Shown one piece after another: positions 11,709 through 22,540 of a DNA stretch of 64,000 bases. The notes under the pieces were generated by a model. The model was given only the letters and a program-made list of their open reading frames with translations, was not told the DNA's origin and made no database searches. Numbering within the stretch: the stretch's first letter is position 1; each line of letters begins with the position of its first letter. The position numbers were made by a program, and so were the translations under genes. Source of the DNA: Cynocephalus volans (lineage: Eukaryota > Chordata > Mammalia > Dermoptera > Cynocephalidae); the NCBI RefSeq assembly GCF_027409185.1, contig NC_084469.1, positions 85,471,918-85,535,917 on the forward strand, given 5' to 3'.

Positions 11709-12080
11709 CTGTGTCTTGGTCCATTCAGGCTGCTATAACAAAAATACCATAGACTGGGTGGCTTACAAACAACAGAAATTTACTTCTCGCAGTTCTGGAG
11801 GCTGGGAAGTCCTAGATCAAAGCACCAGCAGATTTGCTGTCTGGTGAGGGCTCGCTTTCTGGTTCATGGACTGCTATCTATTCACTGAGTCCTTACATCG
11901 TGGTGGAAGGCGTAAGAGAGCTCCCCAGGGCCTCTCTTATATGGGCACGAACCCCATTCATGAGGGCTCCCCCTCAGACCTAATCATCTCCCAAGCCTCC
12001 ACCTCCCAATACCTTTACCTTGGGGGTTAGGTTTCAACAAAGGCATTTGCGGGGGGACATAAACATTCAGACAATAGCAA
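11709..12080 (-). mobile_element. MaLR-type solo LTR (MST/MLT-like)
   Basis: Reverse complement of a MaLR LTR. It starts with 'tggtccattcaggctgctat' and 'agactgggtggctta' and ends in 'gggggttaggtttcaaca ... gacataaacattcagac'. It is opposite in orientation to the LTR at 10,975 and is a separate insertion. Confidence 0.8.
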
Positions 12081-12334
12081 CCTGGCTTCTGTTAGCTCCT
12101 CAGGGTGCAGACTAACTGCCTTCCTGGAGAGGCTTTCTAGACCACCCTAACTCAGTTAGTCATCCTCTCCCCAGTGCTAGGGAACAAAGCCACCTTTCCA
12201 TAGCCTATCAGTCTCAATCCTGTGGGAGAGAGCTAGGCCTTGCCGTGACTACCCAATGCTGCCCTCTCCCAGTCATGAGTGGCATTCGCAGGAAGGTGTG
12301 GAGCTGGACTTTCTTAGAAAAGAACCTATTTCCA

Positions 12335-12480
12335 GGTCAGTGCTGCTCAACCCTAGCTGCATGTTAGAATCACCTGGGGAGATTTTAGAACAATACCACA
12401 GCCCAGACTTTATCCCCCAAAATTAAACCAGAATCCCTGGGGATGGGGCCCTGGCATCTGCATGTTTTTATCAGTGGCAG
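12335..12480. mobile_element. hAT MITE fragment
   Basis: Contains 'ctgcatgttagaatcacctg' and 'ggatggggccctggcatctg', typical of the short mammalian hAT (MER-type) elements. Confidence 0.55.
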
Positions 12481-12484
12481 AAAA

Positions 12485-12660
12485 ATCTGGAATCAGGTCC
12501 CAACTCAGACACTTCCAAGCTGTGTGGCCTTGGGCAAGTCACTCACCTCTGGAAGCCAGAGCTCCTTCATTGTGAAATAAGGAATATCTACCCTGTGTTG
12601 TAAGAAGTAAAAAGGACCACGCACAGAGTAAATGCTCACTAATTTGCTCTGTCCTGGCTC
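12485..12660 (+). repeat. MIR SINE fragment
   Basis: Shows MIR order: 'ccaactcagacacttccaag', 'tgtgtggccttgggcaagtc', then 'gtaaatgctcactaa'. Confidence 0.8.
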
Positions 12661-13639
12661 TTTCTGTTGTGGAATGAATAGTTTATGACCTCCAAAAACC
12701 AGTCTGAGAACCTCGGGCTCTGGGAACAGCAGTGCCTCACCATCCCAGATACTGTCCCCAGGGCTGCAAGGTGACTGTGGCCACACATAGGGCTGCAGGC
12801 TGGGGTGGGTGACCTTCCACTCAGAGCTCAGATTCTGGAGCCTAGATGTGTCACGATGCTTCCACACTGTGTTATGAACAAGGCATTTGTCTCTTTGACT
12901 GAACTCTGAAGAGCTCACCCCCAAATCCCGGGACCCAGCACAAAGGCTGACTTGAGGCAGGTGCTCAGAGAATGAATGAGTGAATCAGTGAATGTCCCCA
13001 CAGCTGATGTGATCAGGCACTTGTGGGTCATTGCAGGGCCATCTCTGTGGCAGGACTGTGCTTCCCTTGACCACCCAGCCAGGACCCATACACAGGTTGG
13101 ATCCATGTCCCAGGAAGCCTTGCACAGAGAGTGCTTTGGACTAATGTTTCCAAACTACGCATCACAATTTTAATGGGTCTTGTCATTAATATAGCAAGTG
13201 GCAATGGTCACTTTTATTTTTGTGAAATACAGTAAACTACAAAATAAAACACAAAGTGAATTTCACATTCGTCAGGTCACATATATTTTCTCACATTTTG
13301 TTTCAGTTATATGTAAAAATGGAGGTCTCTAGACACCAAGGGACACTTGGTGTCTGTCTATACTTGGGTCTATACCAGGATGCTCTGCAGCAACACAGGG
13401 CTTGAGGACAATGACAGATGTATAAATAGAGAAAATGGTGCTCAGAGGAGGGAGAGGCAAGCCTGAGTGCCGTGGATTTTCAGGGTGGGAGCTGGACTGC
13501 AGCCCAGGTTTCCTTACTTCATTACCTCCACCTGATCCATCCCCCCTTGTGCAGAAGCCCATGATCTCCTCTGGCTCAGGAGCCCCATGGTGTTCAGGAT
13601 TCTCCACTGTGGTCCCACTCCAGGAGACACTGACTAACT
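12661..13639. other. Intergenic, nothing recognised
   Basis: No exon or clear repeat. Open frames here are short and domain-free. Confidence 0.5.
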
Positions 13640-14130
13640 TTGGCCTGTGGCCACTGAGTGCATTGGTTGTGACTATTTTGATTGCAAATAACGTAAAACC
13701 CAACCCAAACTGGTTAAACAAAAAGAGAATTTCATGGATCCCATAATTGAGGGGTCAGAGTAGAGCCACCTTCAGGAATGGTTTGATCCAGAGGATGAAG
13801 CTACATCTTCAGGGCCCCTTCTCTCTTGCTATATGTTTGTTCTGCGCTGCCTCCTTGCTCAGGTAGGTTCTCCCTTCATAGTGGCAAGATGGTTGCTCTA
13901 GACTCACATTTTCTCAGTCTAGCTTAGGTTTAGCTGGAAAGAAAATGAATGTTTCTTTCTCATAGTCCTTCCTGTAGTCCCAGGATTCCCTCTGATTTGA
14001 ACATTTGTGTCAGGTCCCCATTCCTGCAGTGTGGGTGGGACATCCAGGGCACTGATTGGCCAGGCTTGGATCGCATGCTTCTGCCCTGGTAACCCCAGGA
14101 TTGATTGTCAGGAAAGGGGCTGCTCCTCTA
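13640..14130. repeat. Interspersed repeat, family not assigned
   Basis: The text from 'ttgcaaataacg' through 'aactggttaaac' and the later 'gattggccaggcttggatcg' block resembles a dispersed mammalian repeat I have seen many times but cannot name. No coding content. Confidence 0.4.
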
Positions 14131-14182
14131 AAGGAAATCAAAGTGCTATTTTTAAAAGAAGGGAGAAAGGATGCTTGGTGGC

Positions 14183-14206
14183 AATAATAATTATAATAAT
14201 AATCAT
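14183..14206. repeat. AAT-type microsatellite
   Basis: Imperfect (AAT)n run with one interruption. Confidence 0.85.
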
Positions 14207-16689
14207 GAATGTCCACTCCTCTGAGCTCTTAAAGCAAGAAAAATGTGGCACTGAACAAGGTGTCCAGGGTGGCGTGGCATCATGTCAATCCAACTGAGCT
14301 GGAGATACATTTCCCAGCATTTTCTTCCCTGCACAGTTCCCAGTTGGCATGGGTTGGGCCACAGAGACATTCTGCCTGAGATTTGGGAGGTGGAAGTGAA
14401 GCAGCAGCCATCTTCTCAGTGCTCCGGAGGTCACTGAAGGGCACAAGGCACCACTGCAGCTCATGTTGAGTGGGTCTGGGTGTCACCATGTTGGCACAGG
14501 CAGGAGCCAGGCCCTCCTCCTGCTCCTGCTGCTCCTGCTGGGTCCCCCATAGGTTCTCCAGCTCCTGGGACATGAAGAAGGGTGTCAAACTCTCCTGGAG
14601 GACACTGTCATGGGTGAAATTGGAGGCTGGGAGGCAAGGAGAGGCTGATGCAGGTCCAGTTTGTCCTTGCATCCTCAAAATCACATTCATCTTTCCTTCC
14701 TAACTGCCTGCCCCACAGGCTCCAGTTTCCAGCACAAACACAGAAGCAGTGGCTTGAACCAGCTCCCGAAATGGGACGATGTTAAATCCCTACAATAAAT
14801 GCTTTCTTATATGTAAACTCCTAGCAGCTCTGCTTCTTTGGTTGAACTCTGACAGAAACAGTCCCTGAGCCGTCTGCTCTGAAATCATCCCAATGAGTAC
14901 AGGAATGACACATGGGACCAAGCAGTACCAGAGGCCTTCCACCTCCTGCCTATGGGTACTACATCAGCAGGTTCACTTCAGCCAGGCACCGAAGTCCATT
15001 TTGGAAAGAGCTTTCACCCTGGTAGAAAACCTGGGCTAGAGTCACTCCATTGTAACACAGAGCATAGCCTGGGCTGAGAACATTTCCCCACAGCCAATTG
15101 CACCTCACTCCCCTGGTTCATACCAATGGAAATACCCAATGTGTCTCTCACTGTTTAGACATACATCACAGGTTGCAGAGGTCTTTATGGCTGATTGACC
15201 AGCACCCCTGGCCATCCGAACAGTTACTCTAAGCCAGTCCTGGTGATCCCACACTCCTTGCCAGACATTGGTTTAGAAATGGGCATGTGGCCCTCTCCTG
15301 GCCAATGAGGAAAGCTGTAGCAACTGTCAGTGCTATTTTCCCACGATTTCCAGTTTTCTCCACTTGCTGCTAAGGGAAGATTTTATTTCCCTGTCCCATT
15401 GAGGTTGAGTGGGGTCATGTCACAACCCTGGCCAATGAGTCATGTGCAGAAGCTGTGTGTGCCACTTCTAAGCTGAGCATTTACCTGCTGGTGTGAGACC
15501 CACCAGAGCTCTTTTGCCCTTCAGCAGTCACCAGCATTCAAGATGGCAGCTGCCTTCAGCCTGGGTCTGAGTGACTTCAATGAGAGAGCCCCTTTACTGA
15601 CCTCCCATGGCATGTAGTACGAGTGAAAAGCGAGCCATCGTTTAAAGTCACTGATACTTCAGGAATTTTTGTTACTGCTAGGTAACCTAGTTTATCCCAA
15701 TTGCTACAAAATTCTCCTAGGGATAAGTTGGAGGTTTCTTTGTTTAAAAACGAGGCATAGGAAGAGAGCCTGTAAGTCCCTTTTCTTCCTCTAGGTGGTG
15801 CTGTGTCTGGATGAGAGGCCTGGAACTTGGCCCCCATCTGCAGACCAGAAGCCAGGCTGAGGGAAAGCCAAAGCCCTGAAGACTGCAAGCGGGATCCTTG
15901 AGGACGTGACCAAACCTCTTAATCAACCAACCCTGAACTTTTAGTTCTCGACTTCCTGTAGGTGAGATAATAAAATTTCTTCTGTTTAAGCCACTTTGAA
16001 TTGGAGTTTCTGCTGCTTGAAGCTGAAAACATCCTGTTAAATGATATGGACACATTTCTCCCTCATGCAACCCTTGGAGGTAGTAGTTTTCAACCAACTT
16101 TACCAATGAAGAACCCACACCCCAGATAGGTGCAAAGTCCCATCCAAGGCCCCATGCTCTCTCCTCCTAATCAGAAAGCTAAGCAGGATTGAATTACGTA
16201 TTCGTCAGTTGGAAGTGCAGAAACCAAACTCAAAATTGACCTATGCTAAAAAAAAAAAGAAAAAGGAACTGTCTTATTTGGGCTCACCCAGGAAAAGACC
16301 CTGAGACAAAGATTTTAATTCAGGTAGTTTATTTTGGAGGTAAACACTGGCAAGAGAGAGGGGAAGTGAGATAGAGAAGGGAAGGAGTCAATAAAGGCGT
16401 GTTATCAAGCTCATGACTGTGAGCAACTGGAGCTGAATCATACTGGGTACTCTGGGGAGTGTGTAAGACACCCACCTCAGTTATCCCACCTGAAGGGCGA
16501 GGGGGTTGGGATATATCCACCAACACCAGTCGGTAAGAGCTGTCCCAGAAGGCGTTGATTCCCTGGCACTTATGGATGGTCATGTAGATGTACAGAGGTG
16601 TATTCTGGAGCTTTGGAGGGTGCCCTCAGGCAAATAGCTGCAGAGACTGGCTGTTGAACTTGAACTTGCAGGATTGGGCAGGGCACCCA
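14207..16689. other. Intergenic; possible diverged LTR-like pieces, no gene
   Basis: A TCCTGC-rich patch at 14,512-14,545 is a short imperfect minisatellite. The blocks at 15,150-15,560 ('ctcctggccaatgagg') and 16,255-16,620 ('gtagtttattttggaggt') look like old LTR-type repeats, but I cannot assign them. No exon or RNA gene. Confidence 0.45.
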
Positions 16690-16875
16690 TACTACCTCCT
16701 ACAGAAGTAACATTGAAAATTACTGAGTGCTCTATAAGTAACGCCTTCAAACCTTAGCAACAGCCCCAAGAGGCAATTATCAGCATCCAAAATTCACCCA
16801 TGAACCTCAGGAACTCGCCCTGGACTGGCAAGATGGAACAGCAGGGATTTGAACCCAGGATGCTTGACTCTAAAG
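16690..16875 (-). repeat. MIR SINE fragment
   Basis: Core text with 'gggatttgaacccaggatgc' at 16,845-16,865 and a preceding diverged MIR body. Confidence 0.65.
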
Positions 16876-17845
16876 CCACTGCTTTCCCCACAAACCTCCA
16901 CAAATTCAGCAGAGTTATTCCAGTCCACTGTCAGGCCCTTTCACCTCCTCAGAGAAGAAAAGCCAAGCGGCCACGTTAGAAACTGTCCAGGTGACTGCGT
17001 TTGCAGGTGGCGACGGTCACTCTATGGGGCCTCTGGTTCTGGTACCCTATGGGTGCCCACCATGATCAACAGTCAAAACCTTCCCTTCTGTGAGAGCAGC
17101 TTTTTGCCGAATCTCTTCATAGGAATGTTTTTCTGCAAGATGCTAATGAATGACCCTTCGGTTTCTCAGGAAAGGCTGCCTCTTTTTGAAGTGGTTTAAG
17201 ATCTCTGCTCTTGATTGCAATCTTCCAAGAGCTGATTTTGGCCACTTGGCTCTTATTTCTGATGATGATGGGGATGAGCAGAGGAAAGTGAGGAGAAGAA
17301 AAGAATATAGGCTCAGCTCTCCTACAGAAATTGTGATCCCAGGAGGCAACTTTTCAGGCAATCAGAATTTAAGAGTAAAGAAAAGAACTGTTTTCTTTTC
17401 AGTTCTATGAACTTGTTATCCCTGCTTTGTACCCCAATATAAGCCACACTCATCCTGCATAAATCATGACTTGTCATGTAAAGGTTTACTACTTTTTCTT
17501 GTTTTTGTTTTATCATAGTAATGAAATTTTTTCTAGAAGCCTTATCCCTAATTTTTAAAGTTAAAGTCAAAGAGAAAATGTGTCTTGAGTTGGAGAAGTT
17601 TATATTACATGTAATTTTTAAGAAGCCCTTGTTTCTAAAGTGAGACACGCCTGGATAATTAGACAAAGGCATAATTGCAAAGCAGAATGTAAAAGACCCA
17701 TGCACCAGCCAAAAATCTCACTGTGTATTTCTAGTTTGACTTAAAAAAATAAATTATCCAATGTTAAAATTTTAAAATTCTGTTCATCAAAATACTGCCT
17801 TAAGTGAGAGAAAAATCAAGCCACAGAGTGAAACAAGATTTTTGT

Positions 17846-17846
<1 letters not shown>
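16876..17846. other. Intergenic, nothing recognised
   Basis: No gene or clear repeat. AT content rises toward the microsatellite. Confidence 0.5.

Positions 17847-17900
<54 letters not shown>
17847..17900. repeat. Compound (CT)n(AT)n microsatellite
   Basis: About 15 CT units run directly into about 12 AT units, followed by a degenerate GCATGTGTAT tail. Confidence 0.97.
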
Positions 17901-17939
17901 GCATGTGTATATCTCCAACAATAAACTTATATTCTGAAT

Positions 17940-18360
17940 ATATTTTTTAAATTCTTACAAATCAGTAAGAAAAAAGCAGACAAGTCAATAGAAAAACGGG
18001 CAAAAGATCCAAACAAATGGCCAATAAACATACGAAGAGGAGCTCAACTTCATTAGTCACTTAAAAAATTCTAATTAACGTTTAATCACAGTACATTATT
18101 ATTATAAACCCACAAAAGTGGCTAAAATGGAAAGGAAAAACAATATCAAGGGCTAGCAATTGTTTGAAGCAACTGGAGCCCTCCTCATACTCTATTAGCC
18201 AGGGAAGAGGCAAATTGTTTTGATCACTTTGGAAAACTATGTGGCAGTATTTACAAAAGCTGAAAAATGCATTCTTCTGACCCAGCAATTCCACTCTTGT
18301 ATATTTACCCATCAGAAATGGGTCTATATGGGTCCCATTTACATAAAAGTCAAAAACAGG
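17940..18360 (+). mobile_element. Old L1 fragment (ORF2 3' region, sense)
   Basis: Reads like diverged L1 ORF2 C-terminal DNA: 'aaacgggcaaaagatccaaa', 'catacgaagaggagctcaac', 'ggaaaactatgtggcag', 'ctgacccagcaattccactc'. Coding frame is lost. Confidence 0.8.
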
Positions 18361-18509
18361 TGAAACTCATCCGGGCAGGGAATTCTGATGAACTAGGCTG
18401 GCAGAGCAAGGGGGCCCGGTAGAGGTAGGGCTGACGCTCATCTGGGTGTGCATGTGTATCTTCCATGCTTTGGGGTCTGGGCACCTGCTGACTGAGAGGG
18501 GGAGCAGCT
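18361..18509. other. Intergenic, nothing recognised
   Basis: Short unique spacer. Confidence 0.5.
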
Positions 18510-18675
18510 CCCATTCACTCACAGACACACACATACCCCCTCACACACACGTGTACAACCGTACACATCTGTATGCATAGATATAGGCGTGCTCACACAC
18601 ACATGCACACAGTGTACATGCACTTGCTCACAGACACCTATGCAAGTGCATGCACACACACACACATGCTCATAG
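18510..18675. repeat. CA-rich low-complexity tract
   Basis: Many short CACACA runs interrupted by CATGCA and TGTACA words. It is degenerate, not a pure (CA)n. Confidence 0.8.
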
Positions 18676-18684
18676 ATGTATGAA

Positions 18685-18865
18685 CACTATGGAGCACTTA
18701 TCAGGCACTATTCCGAGCACTTTTCGTGTAGTAACTAATTTAATCCTTACAACAAGTGATGAGGTTGGGTATTCGTTATTCCTATTTTGCAGATAAGAAA
18801 ATTGAGGCACAGAGAGGTTAAATCACTTGCCCAGAGTAGTGCTGGGATTTGAACCTTGGGGTATG
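18685..18865 (-). repeat. MIR SINE fragment
   Basis: Contains 'gcagataagaaaattgaggc', 'ttaaatcacttgcccaga' and 'gctgggatttgaacc'. Confidence 0.8.
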
Positions 18866-18894
18866 TGCTCTTCAGTGCCACTCTCCAATCACAG

Positions 18895-18995
18895 ACAAGT
18901 GCACTGGCACACACAGACACCAGGCCCCTGGAGACACTCACACACATGCGCACGCCCACATGCCATCAACACTCCCACACACACGTGCACATGCA
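18895..18995. repeat. CA-rich low-complexity tract
   Basis: CACACA/CACATG-rich stretch, a second patch after the MIR. It produces several overlapping His/Thr-rich open frames that are not genes. Confidence 0.75.
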
Positions 18996-19199
18996 CTCCT
19001 TCCTGCTGGCTCTCTCCCTCTCAGGCCTCTCCACTTCCCACTGACTCCTGACAAAAAGGAGTGAGAGAACGCCCCTCCACTCCTGGCCTCTCTGGGAAGC
19101 TGGGACTCTCATCTCCTTGTCTGAAACAATGCAGCAGTGTCACTGTCTTCCTCAGGCCCTACGACTGAGAGGGAAGCCCTGGCTCATCCAGCTCCACTG

Positions 19200-19370
19200 T
19201 CCACTCAGATCCCCTCATCACCCTGTGAGGCAAATAGGCCCTGCCCTCCTTATTTAGTTGGGGAAACGTAGGCCCAAAGGAAAAAGAGATAGTGGCCCAG
19301 AGTCACTCTGGTAGCAATGGGCAGGGCAGAGCTGTGGGTGCCCAGACTCCTGGTCTCATGCCTGCTTCTC
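19200..19370 (-). repeat. MIR SINE fragment
   Basis: Diverged MIR body: 'cctgtgaggcaaatagg', 'ttggggaaacgtaggccc', 'tgcccagactcctggt'. Confidence 0.55.
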
Positions 19371-19839
19371 CTAGGGCTCAGAATACAGCTTTGAAGGGCT
19401 CAAGCAGGGGCTGGCATGGCCTAAAGAGGCACATGGGACTGCCATCTGGACCTGCCAAGGAGGCACTAAGGGCTTCCCCAGCAGCCCAGGACAGGAAAGT
19501 GCTTAGACAGGACTTAAGGCCCCAGTTAGAGTGGTGGCATTGTGAAGGACCTGTCACAGTCTAGAAGAGCAGTCATGCTAAAACACCGGGTCTAGAGCTG
19601 AGGGATGATGTCGCTTAATAAAACCCATACATCCCTCCTGAAATGCCTTCTTGCTGCCTCCCTCACTCTCCAAGAGTTCGGCAGGGCCTGGCCCCACAGG
19701 ATGGTTTCCCCTTCAAGTCAACCCTACCCCGAGGGGCAAGGCGACAGGCACAGCTGGAGCTGTGAATTTCAGCTTCCTCTCCTGACTGCTGGTCTTCTCC
19801 CTCACCCTTCTTGTGGCTGGAGGTTTTATGGGAAGGGAA
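19371..19839. other. Intergenic, nothing recognised
   Basis: No gene or repeat recognised. Confidence 0.5.
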
Positions 19840-20075
19840 AAAATAAAAAAAATAATAATAAACAAAAAAATAAATTACTCGGGAATTTGTTTTTAATTAA
19901 GCAATAAGGCTCGATGGGGCCTGGCTGCTGCCTCATAAAGCCGCTCCCGGGGTGTGGGAAGGCATTTGGTTCAGATGAGTGCCTCAAATCAGCCTGGAAT
20001 GTTATTAGATGATTACTCCCCGGAGTTAATACAAGATGATCTTCCCCAGAGTTGTCTTATTGCTATTATAAAAAG
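19840..20075. promoter_or_regulatory. AT-rich tract plus clustered homeodomain-like sites (candidate conserved element)
   Basis: An A/T-rich low-complexity run (19,840-19,875) is followed by unique-looking DNA with TTTTTAATTAAGCAATAAGG, CATAAAGCCGC, GTTATTAGATGATTAC and GAGTTAATACAAGATGAT. It resembles no repeat I know. The density of TAAT/ATTA and CATAAA words suggests a developmental enhancer, but conservation cannot be tested here. Confidence 0.3.
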
Positions 20076-21134
20076 TCTGCAGGCAGGAGGGGAGAGGAGC
20101 TGCTTTGCTGCTTGGAGAAGATGGAAATGCCAATTCTGGCTGTCAGGGCCTGAGCTGCCCCCCACAGCCCCCCTTCTCCATACCTGCTCAAATGGCTGAA
20201 CCCATGGGTGGCCCACCAAGTTGAACGGAGGCTAACATCTTTAAAAATAAATAGGTCCCTGGACACAGGGAATAGAATGTTTCTGCAGAGAAGCAAGAGG
20301 GAAGGATACAAGGAGATCTCACTCTTAGATACTGTCTTCTCTCCTGCCAGGAGCATCCAGCCATCCTCTCCCCCAGAGCAACTCAATTCATCTCACTAAT
20401 GCTGCAGAGACTAAAAGTATTCATGTCCAGGATTTTTCAACACACTGCCTCCTCCCTCCTGCCCCCAAACATTCCAGGGGAAAGAATTTTTTGCTTTCTG
20501 GGTCATATGCTGGCCTATCCTTGACTGTACTGAGTTTGGATAACATAGGAAGGAAAAAGAAAACACCAGAAATGTGAAATTTATCTACATAATAAAACGG
20601 CTGAGATGGAAAAAGATGAGGAAGTAAAGAAATATGAAAGCCACTCTGGCTGAGCATAAGGGAGAATCTGGGGCACTAGGAGACAAGAGTAGGAGAAAAA
20701 AGGAGCCTTGGAGAGTTTTCACTGTCAACTAACAGGATGAAATTTGCAGTGATGCAGAGGAAGGAGTTTAAAACATTTTTTTTGAGCCTTAAAAATGTAT
20801 TTGTTTTTCTTGTGACGTTTCCTCAAGAGACTGAGAATACATTTATTAGTAGTTTAAATTACTTTGTGATGTACTCCTCTCTTTCTTTAACTACGATATA
20901 CACAGAGACTGAGCTACTTGAGAGCCTGGTTATATTTGGGTTAAACTAACAAGGATAAAGGCAGGATTAGGAAGATTTAGGGAACAGAGGAGGGTCAGGC
21001 ACAGGAATCTCTATGCAAAGATTTGGATCGATGTTCATACAAAAACAGAACATGAATGAATGACAATATAGGAACTTGCCAGAGAGAAGCAGAGGTGGAT
21101 CCAGGCAAGGCGAGGATTCATTAGTGCACAGGAG
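20076..21134. other. Intergenic, nothing recognised
   Basis: No gene or clear repeat. Confidence 0.5.
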
Positions 21135-21390
21135 TAGCCAAGAGCAAGCTGTCTGGACTCAGGCAGCCCTGGACAGGAGTGCCAGTTCTGCCAATGGCTG
21201 GGTAACTTGAGAGAGTCCTTTAAAACTCTCTGAGCCTCACTTTTCTCATATGTAAAATGAGATTAATCATGGGATTAATCATAGAAGTCGATTAATTGGC
21301 ACACATTATAAGGTTTGAATGAACTATTACAAAAGAACTGAGCACACTGCCTAGCACATAGTAAATACCCAATAAGTGGTCACTAGGTCA
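21135..21390 (+). repeat. MIR SINE fragment
   Basis: Nearly complete MIR: 'ctgtctggactcaggcagcc', 'ctctgagcctcacttttctc', 'actgcctagcacatagtaaa'. Confidence 0.85.
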
Positions 21391-22333
21391 CATGTGTGTG
21401 GCCTCAGAGGCCACAGGTCTGTCTTGATCTCCCATGAAGATGGATAGATTTAGGAAGAGATTTGTCTCCTTGGTACTGTGCTCTGTGGTACCAGAAGTAA
21501 AGAGTGGGGATGAAGATGGCAGCTTTTAGGTGAGAAGTGTACTGTATCTCTTTATACTAGAAAAAAATTTCACAACAAAATAATAGAAAAAGATTGCATA
21601 GGCAATCTTTGTGTGCCTAAAGATTGTTCAGCAAGCCCTAACAATTTGGAGGGGGAAAATGTAACGATATTAGCATTAAAAAATAAAATTTAAGATGAAA
21701 TACATTTAGAAAGATGTTTCATTTTGATAAAATGAACAATGCATTTTAAAATATAATACACTAGTTAACAGTGGGAGAAAATCAACTGGGTTAACAATAT
21801 CATAGGTGCTTCAACAGAGCACAATTTGAATTTCAATGGGTTGAGAAAATTGATCAAATGATTAAATGTTTTTGCAAAACTGACTGTTATGACCATGCAG
21901 CAAGAATCAATTGCAAAGAGAATGACATGATATCAAGCAATCATACATTTTGTCGAAAAATTTTGTATGCCCTCTCCATAGCAACGTGATTCAATTTTTA
22001 CTCAGTTTAAGAGTTTTGGGGTAGTTGCAAGTATAACCTACATTTTGTTAAATGGAAGGTAAAATAGACACTTTTATAATTTTATTTTATTTTTGAAGGT
22101 GATTTTTTTCTTCTCTTATTGCATCCCCATCTTGAGCCAACTCACTTTAAGGGTTTTTTCTCTGATAGTGGTTTTCACCAGATAATGAGGACCCCCTGCA
22201 TGTGTAATAAATGAAAGCACAGACATATTCTAAGGTTAAGTTTCTCTCTCCATTTTCAAAGGGAAAGAGATCCCATAAATAAATAGCGGACACATACAAG
22301 CACTTTCAAATGCACTTATGATGATAACAGTCA
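21391..22333. other. AT-rich intergenic DNA, nothing recognised
   Basis: No gene. A small perfect hairpin (arms AAAGATTGC and GCAATCTTT) lies at 21,589-21,610; it looks incidental. Confidence 0.5.
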
Positions 22334-22540
22334 AGAGAGATTCCTCTTAAGGGCCCAACCCGTGGCTCACTCGGGAGAGTGCAGCGCTGGGAGCGCCAAG
22401 GCCGCAGGTTCGGATCCTATATAGGGATGGCCGGTGCGCTCACTGGCTGAGCGCAGTGCGGGTGACACCACACCAAGGGTTGCGATCCCCTAACCGGTCA
22501 CCAAAAAAAAAAAAAGAGAGAGAGAGAGAGATTCCTCTTA
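22334..22540 (+). mobile_element. Dimeric tRNA-Ile SINE (CYN-like) with 16-bp target-site duplication
   Basis: Two tRNA-like monomers (about 22,351-22,417 and 22,429-22,502) are joined by a TATATAGGGATG linker and followed by an A13 tail and a GA run. Monomer 1 keeps a pol III A box (TGGCTCACTCG) and B box (GGTTCGGATCC). The insertion is bracketed by a perfect direct repeat, AGAGAGATTCCTCTTA, at 22,334-22,349 and 22,525-22,540, so both ends are defined. Its anticodon region has changed to the self-complementary GCGCTGGGAGCGC, unlike the copy at 62,969. The dimer matches the colugo CYN SINE as I recall it. Confidence 0.9.

Noticed and set aside
18510-18995. CACACA patches considered as a CRISPR-like or spaced repeat array
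   Set aside because: Degenerate CA microsatellites split by a MIR. No constant repeat and spacer structure, and the genome is mammalian.
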